Positions 62,609-64,000 of a stretch of DNA of 64,000 nucleotides are shown piece after piece (position 1 is the stretch's first letter; each line of letters begins with the position of its first letter). The notes beneath the pieces were generated by a model. It did no database searches. It was given only the letters and a program-made list of their open reading frames with translations, and had not been told where the DNA came from. This DNA comes from UBA11891 sp965658355 (GTDB taxonomy: Bacteria > Bacteroidota > Bacteroidia > Flavobacteriales > Flavobacteriaceae). The position numbers were made by a program, and so were the translations under genes. The DNA lies in NCBI GenBank assembly GCA_965658355.1, contig CBFHRX010000001.1, positions 77,799 to 141,798 on the forward strand, read 5' to 3'.

Positions 62609-64000
62609 ATGAAGAGCATCGTTAAAATATATGGATTGCTGTGTATCGCCTTTTTTTCTTGTACTAGGGAACCAGTAAAATCCCTTGACAGCCTCCCCTT
62701 GGTTCCCTATCCCAATGAGATTGTCAATGAAAACGGGAGTATGTCCATCTCCTCTTTGACCTCTGTATCGTTACCTAAAATGAAAAACTCCTTTGAAGAC
62801 GAACTACTTGCTTTTTGGGAAAAAGAATTAAAACAACCTATTCAGATTTCAGAAGAAGGGATACTTTCTTTTGTTCTTGACAAGACTGTAGCGCCTTCAG
62901 AGGCATACCGTATCAAAATAGGAAAAGATAACGTTTCATTGGTATCGGCTACAGAAGAGGGCTTGTACAGAGGATGGCAAAGCCTTCAGCAATTGCTTGT
63001 CTTTTCTAAAGAAACAAAAGTTCTCCCCAGAGGTCAAATTATCGATTCGCCTAATTATGCCTATCGAGGCGCTATGTTAGATGTAGCGCGACATTTTTTC
63101 ACCTTAGAAGAAGTAAAGCGTTACATCGATTTACTGGCCTTGTATAAGTTTAACTATTTGCATTTGCACCTGACGGATGATCAAGGATGGCGAATAGAGA
63201 TCAAATCATGGCCTAGATTGACCGAATTCAGTAGTCAGACAGAAGTAGGGGGCACTCAAGGCGGCTATTATACCCAAGAAGACTATGTGGAATTGGTTGC
63301 CTATGCAGCGAAGAAATTTATCACCATCGTTCCTGAATTTGATGTTCCAGGCCATACCAATGCTGCTTTGCACGCCTATGCTGAACTAAATTGTAAGGGT
63401 GTCGCTCCGGAAATCCATACGGGTATAGAAGTAGGTTTTTCCTCCTTATGCGTTGACAAACCCATCACCTATCAATTTGTAGAGGATGTCATTCGTGAAT
63501 TGGCTTCCCTTACTCCTGGTCCCTATATTCATATAGGAGGCGATGAGACCCAAGCAACTCCTGATGATCAGTTCATGAGGTTTATTGACGCTGTGATTCC
63601 AATGGTTGGGAAATACAACAAAACTCCAATGGGGTGGTTTGAGGTTCAAAAAACCCACTACGAAGGAGATTTACTCAGTCAATATTGGGCAAAAGAAACA
63701 GATCGTCCAGAGCATGTAAAGAAAGGCAAGCCCATTGTCATGTCTCCCTCCTCATTTGCGTATTTGGACATGAAATACGACTCACTAAGCCAATATGGTC
63801 TCTTTTGGGCGGGTTATATATCTGTAAAAAAGGCTTATGAATGGTCTCCTCGTAAAGTAGTGCCAGAACTTGCTCCTGAAGATATTATAGGGGTAGAGAC
63901 CCCATTGTGGTCGGAAACTATTTCGGACAATTCAGGGATCGATTATTTGGCTTTCCCGCGTTTAATAGGACATTCAGAGATAGGCTGGTCATTAGAATCT
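62609..64000 (+). CDS. Beta-N-acetylhexosaminidase (GH20), 3' end outside the window
   Basis: The frame is open from the ATG at 62609 to the window edge (464 codons); it is not terminated here. The N-terminus has a lipoprotein signal peptide with a lipobox ending at Cys18 (AFFSC), so the enzyme sits on a membrane. A GH20b-like N-terminal domain is followed by the GH20 barrel beginning at YRGAMLDVARHFF; HLHLTDDQGWRIEI, PEFDVPGHTNA and the catalytic Asp-Glu pair in HIGGDE (Asp312, Glu313) are present, then the W-rich SQYWAKE. It would remove terminal GlcNAc or GalNAc from chitin, peptidoglycan or glycoprotein sugars. Divergent from the acylase gene, 70 bases apart. Confidence 0.93.
   Translation, partial: MKSIVKIYGLLCIAFFSCTREPVKSLDSLPLVPYPNEIVNENGSMSISSLTSVSLPKMKNSFEDELLAFWEKELKQPIQISEEGILSFVLDKTVAPSEAYRIKIGKDNVSLVSATEEGLYRGWQSLQQLLVFSKETKVLPRGQIIDSPNYAYRGAMLDVARHFFTLEEVKRYIDLLALYKFNYLHLHLTDDQGWRIEIKSWPRLTEFSSQTEVGGTQGGYYTQEDYVELVAYAAKKFITIVPEFDVPGHTNAALHAYAELNCKGVAPEIHTGIEVGFSSLCVDKPITYQFVEDVIRELASLTPGPYIHIGGDETQATPDDQFMRFIDAVIPMVGKYNKTPMGWFEVQKTHYEGDLLSQYWAKETDRPEHVKKGKPIVMSPSSFAYLDMKYDSLSQYGLFWAGYISVKKAYEWSPRKVVPELAPEDIIGVETPLWSETISDNSGIDYLAFPRLIGHSEIGWSLES

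Noticed and set aside
1..64000. CRISPR arrays, insertion sequences, prophage or integrase genes
   Set aside because: No direct-repeat arrays, transposase motifs, phage genes or tRNA-adjacent integrase were found; both tRNA genes are intact and followed by terminators.

Overview
This window looks like ordinary chromosome from a member of the Flavobacteriaceae (Bacteroidota). The evidence is consistent across the window. Promoters have the Bacteroidota -7 element TAnnTTTG rather than a sigma70 -10 box, Shine-Dalgarno sequences are essentially absent and TTG starts are common. Flavobacterial families are present (DUF3822 beside RsmD, a BadF-type GlcNAc kinase, BshA, a GH3/beta-lactamase fusion, a 7TM-HD protein), and the RNase P RNA is of the standard bacterial type. 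Coding density is very high. I see no insertion sequence, prophage, CRISPR array, integrase or toxin-antitoxin module. This is core genome rather than a mobile island.

Layout. 0-8 kb: 3' part of RNase Z, a small exported unknown protein, pdxH, a polyphosphate block (SixA-like phosphatase, ppk1, ppx), then miaE and dnaX on the minus strand, and the RNase P RNA. dnaX is split into two frames at an A10 run, so that a -1 slip joins gamma to tau. 8-16 kb: rsmD with two poorly characterised partners, a RecD-like helicase, a YebC-family regulator, an RmlD-like reductase, gcvT and an exported Xaa-Pro aminopeptidase. 16-23.4 kb: the threonine operon thrA-thrB-thrC, then clpC. 23.6-31 kb: gyrA, a TPR protein, an NlpC/P60 peptidase, a PgpH-like 7TM-HD phosphodiesterase, tRNA-Ser(GCT), tRNA-Arg(TCT) and a small lipoprotein. 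31-40.6 kb: galE (with no canonical start codon), a DUF3347 lipoprotein, msrA, an ald-DUF4442-nitronate monooxygenase operon, an M20 peptidase, an AI-2E family transporter, rsmE and tsaD.

40.6-64 kb is rich in envelope functions. It holds a TamB-like giant protein, the glycolytic pair pfkA-gapA followed by a GlcNAc kinase, RidA, then LptD divergent from an N-acetylmuramoyl-L-alanine amidase. The amidase is followed by a tightly packed plus-strand block: MCE (MlaD-like) protein, membrane dicluster Fe-S protein, small HAD phosphatase, CCG-domain Fe-S protein, a small conserved unknown, and a GH3/serine-hydrolase fusion. The window ends with bshA, a penicillin-acylase family protein and a GH20 hexosaminidase cut by the window edge. 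Peptidoglycan turnover recurs (amidase, GH3 fusion, GlcNAc kinase, NlpC/P60, possibly GH20), alongside lipid and LPS transport to the outer membrane (LptD, TamB, MCE).

No dramatic new system is visible. The observations best worth following are: the dnaX slippery site; galE without ATG, GTG or TTG at the right place; a set of genes whose promoter -7 element ends only 4-5 nt before the start codon (possible leaderless mRNAs); and the uncharacterised Fe-S/HAD/Fe-S cluster lying between lipid-transport and peptidoglycan genes.
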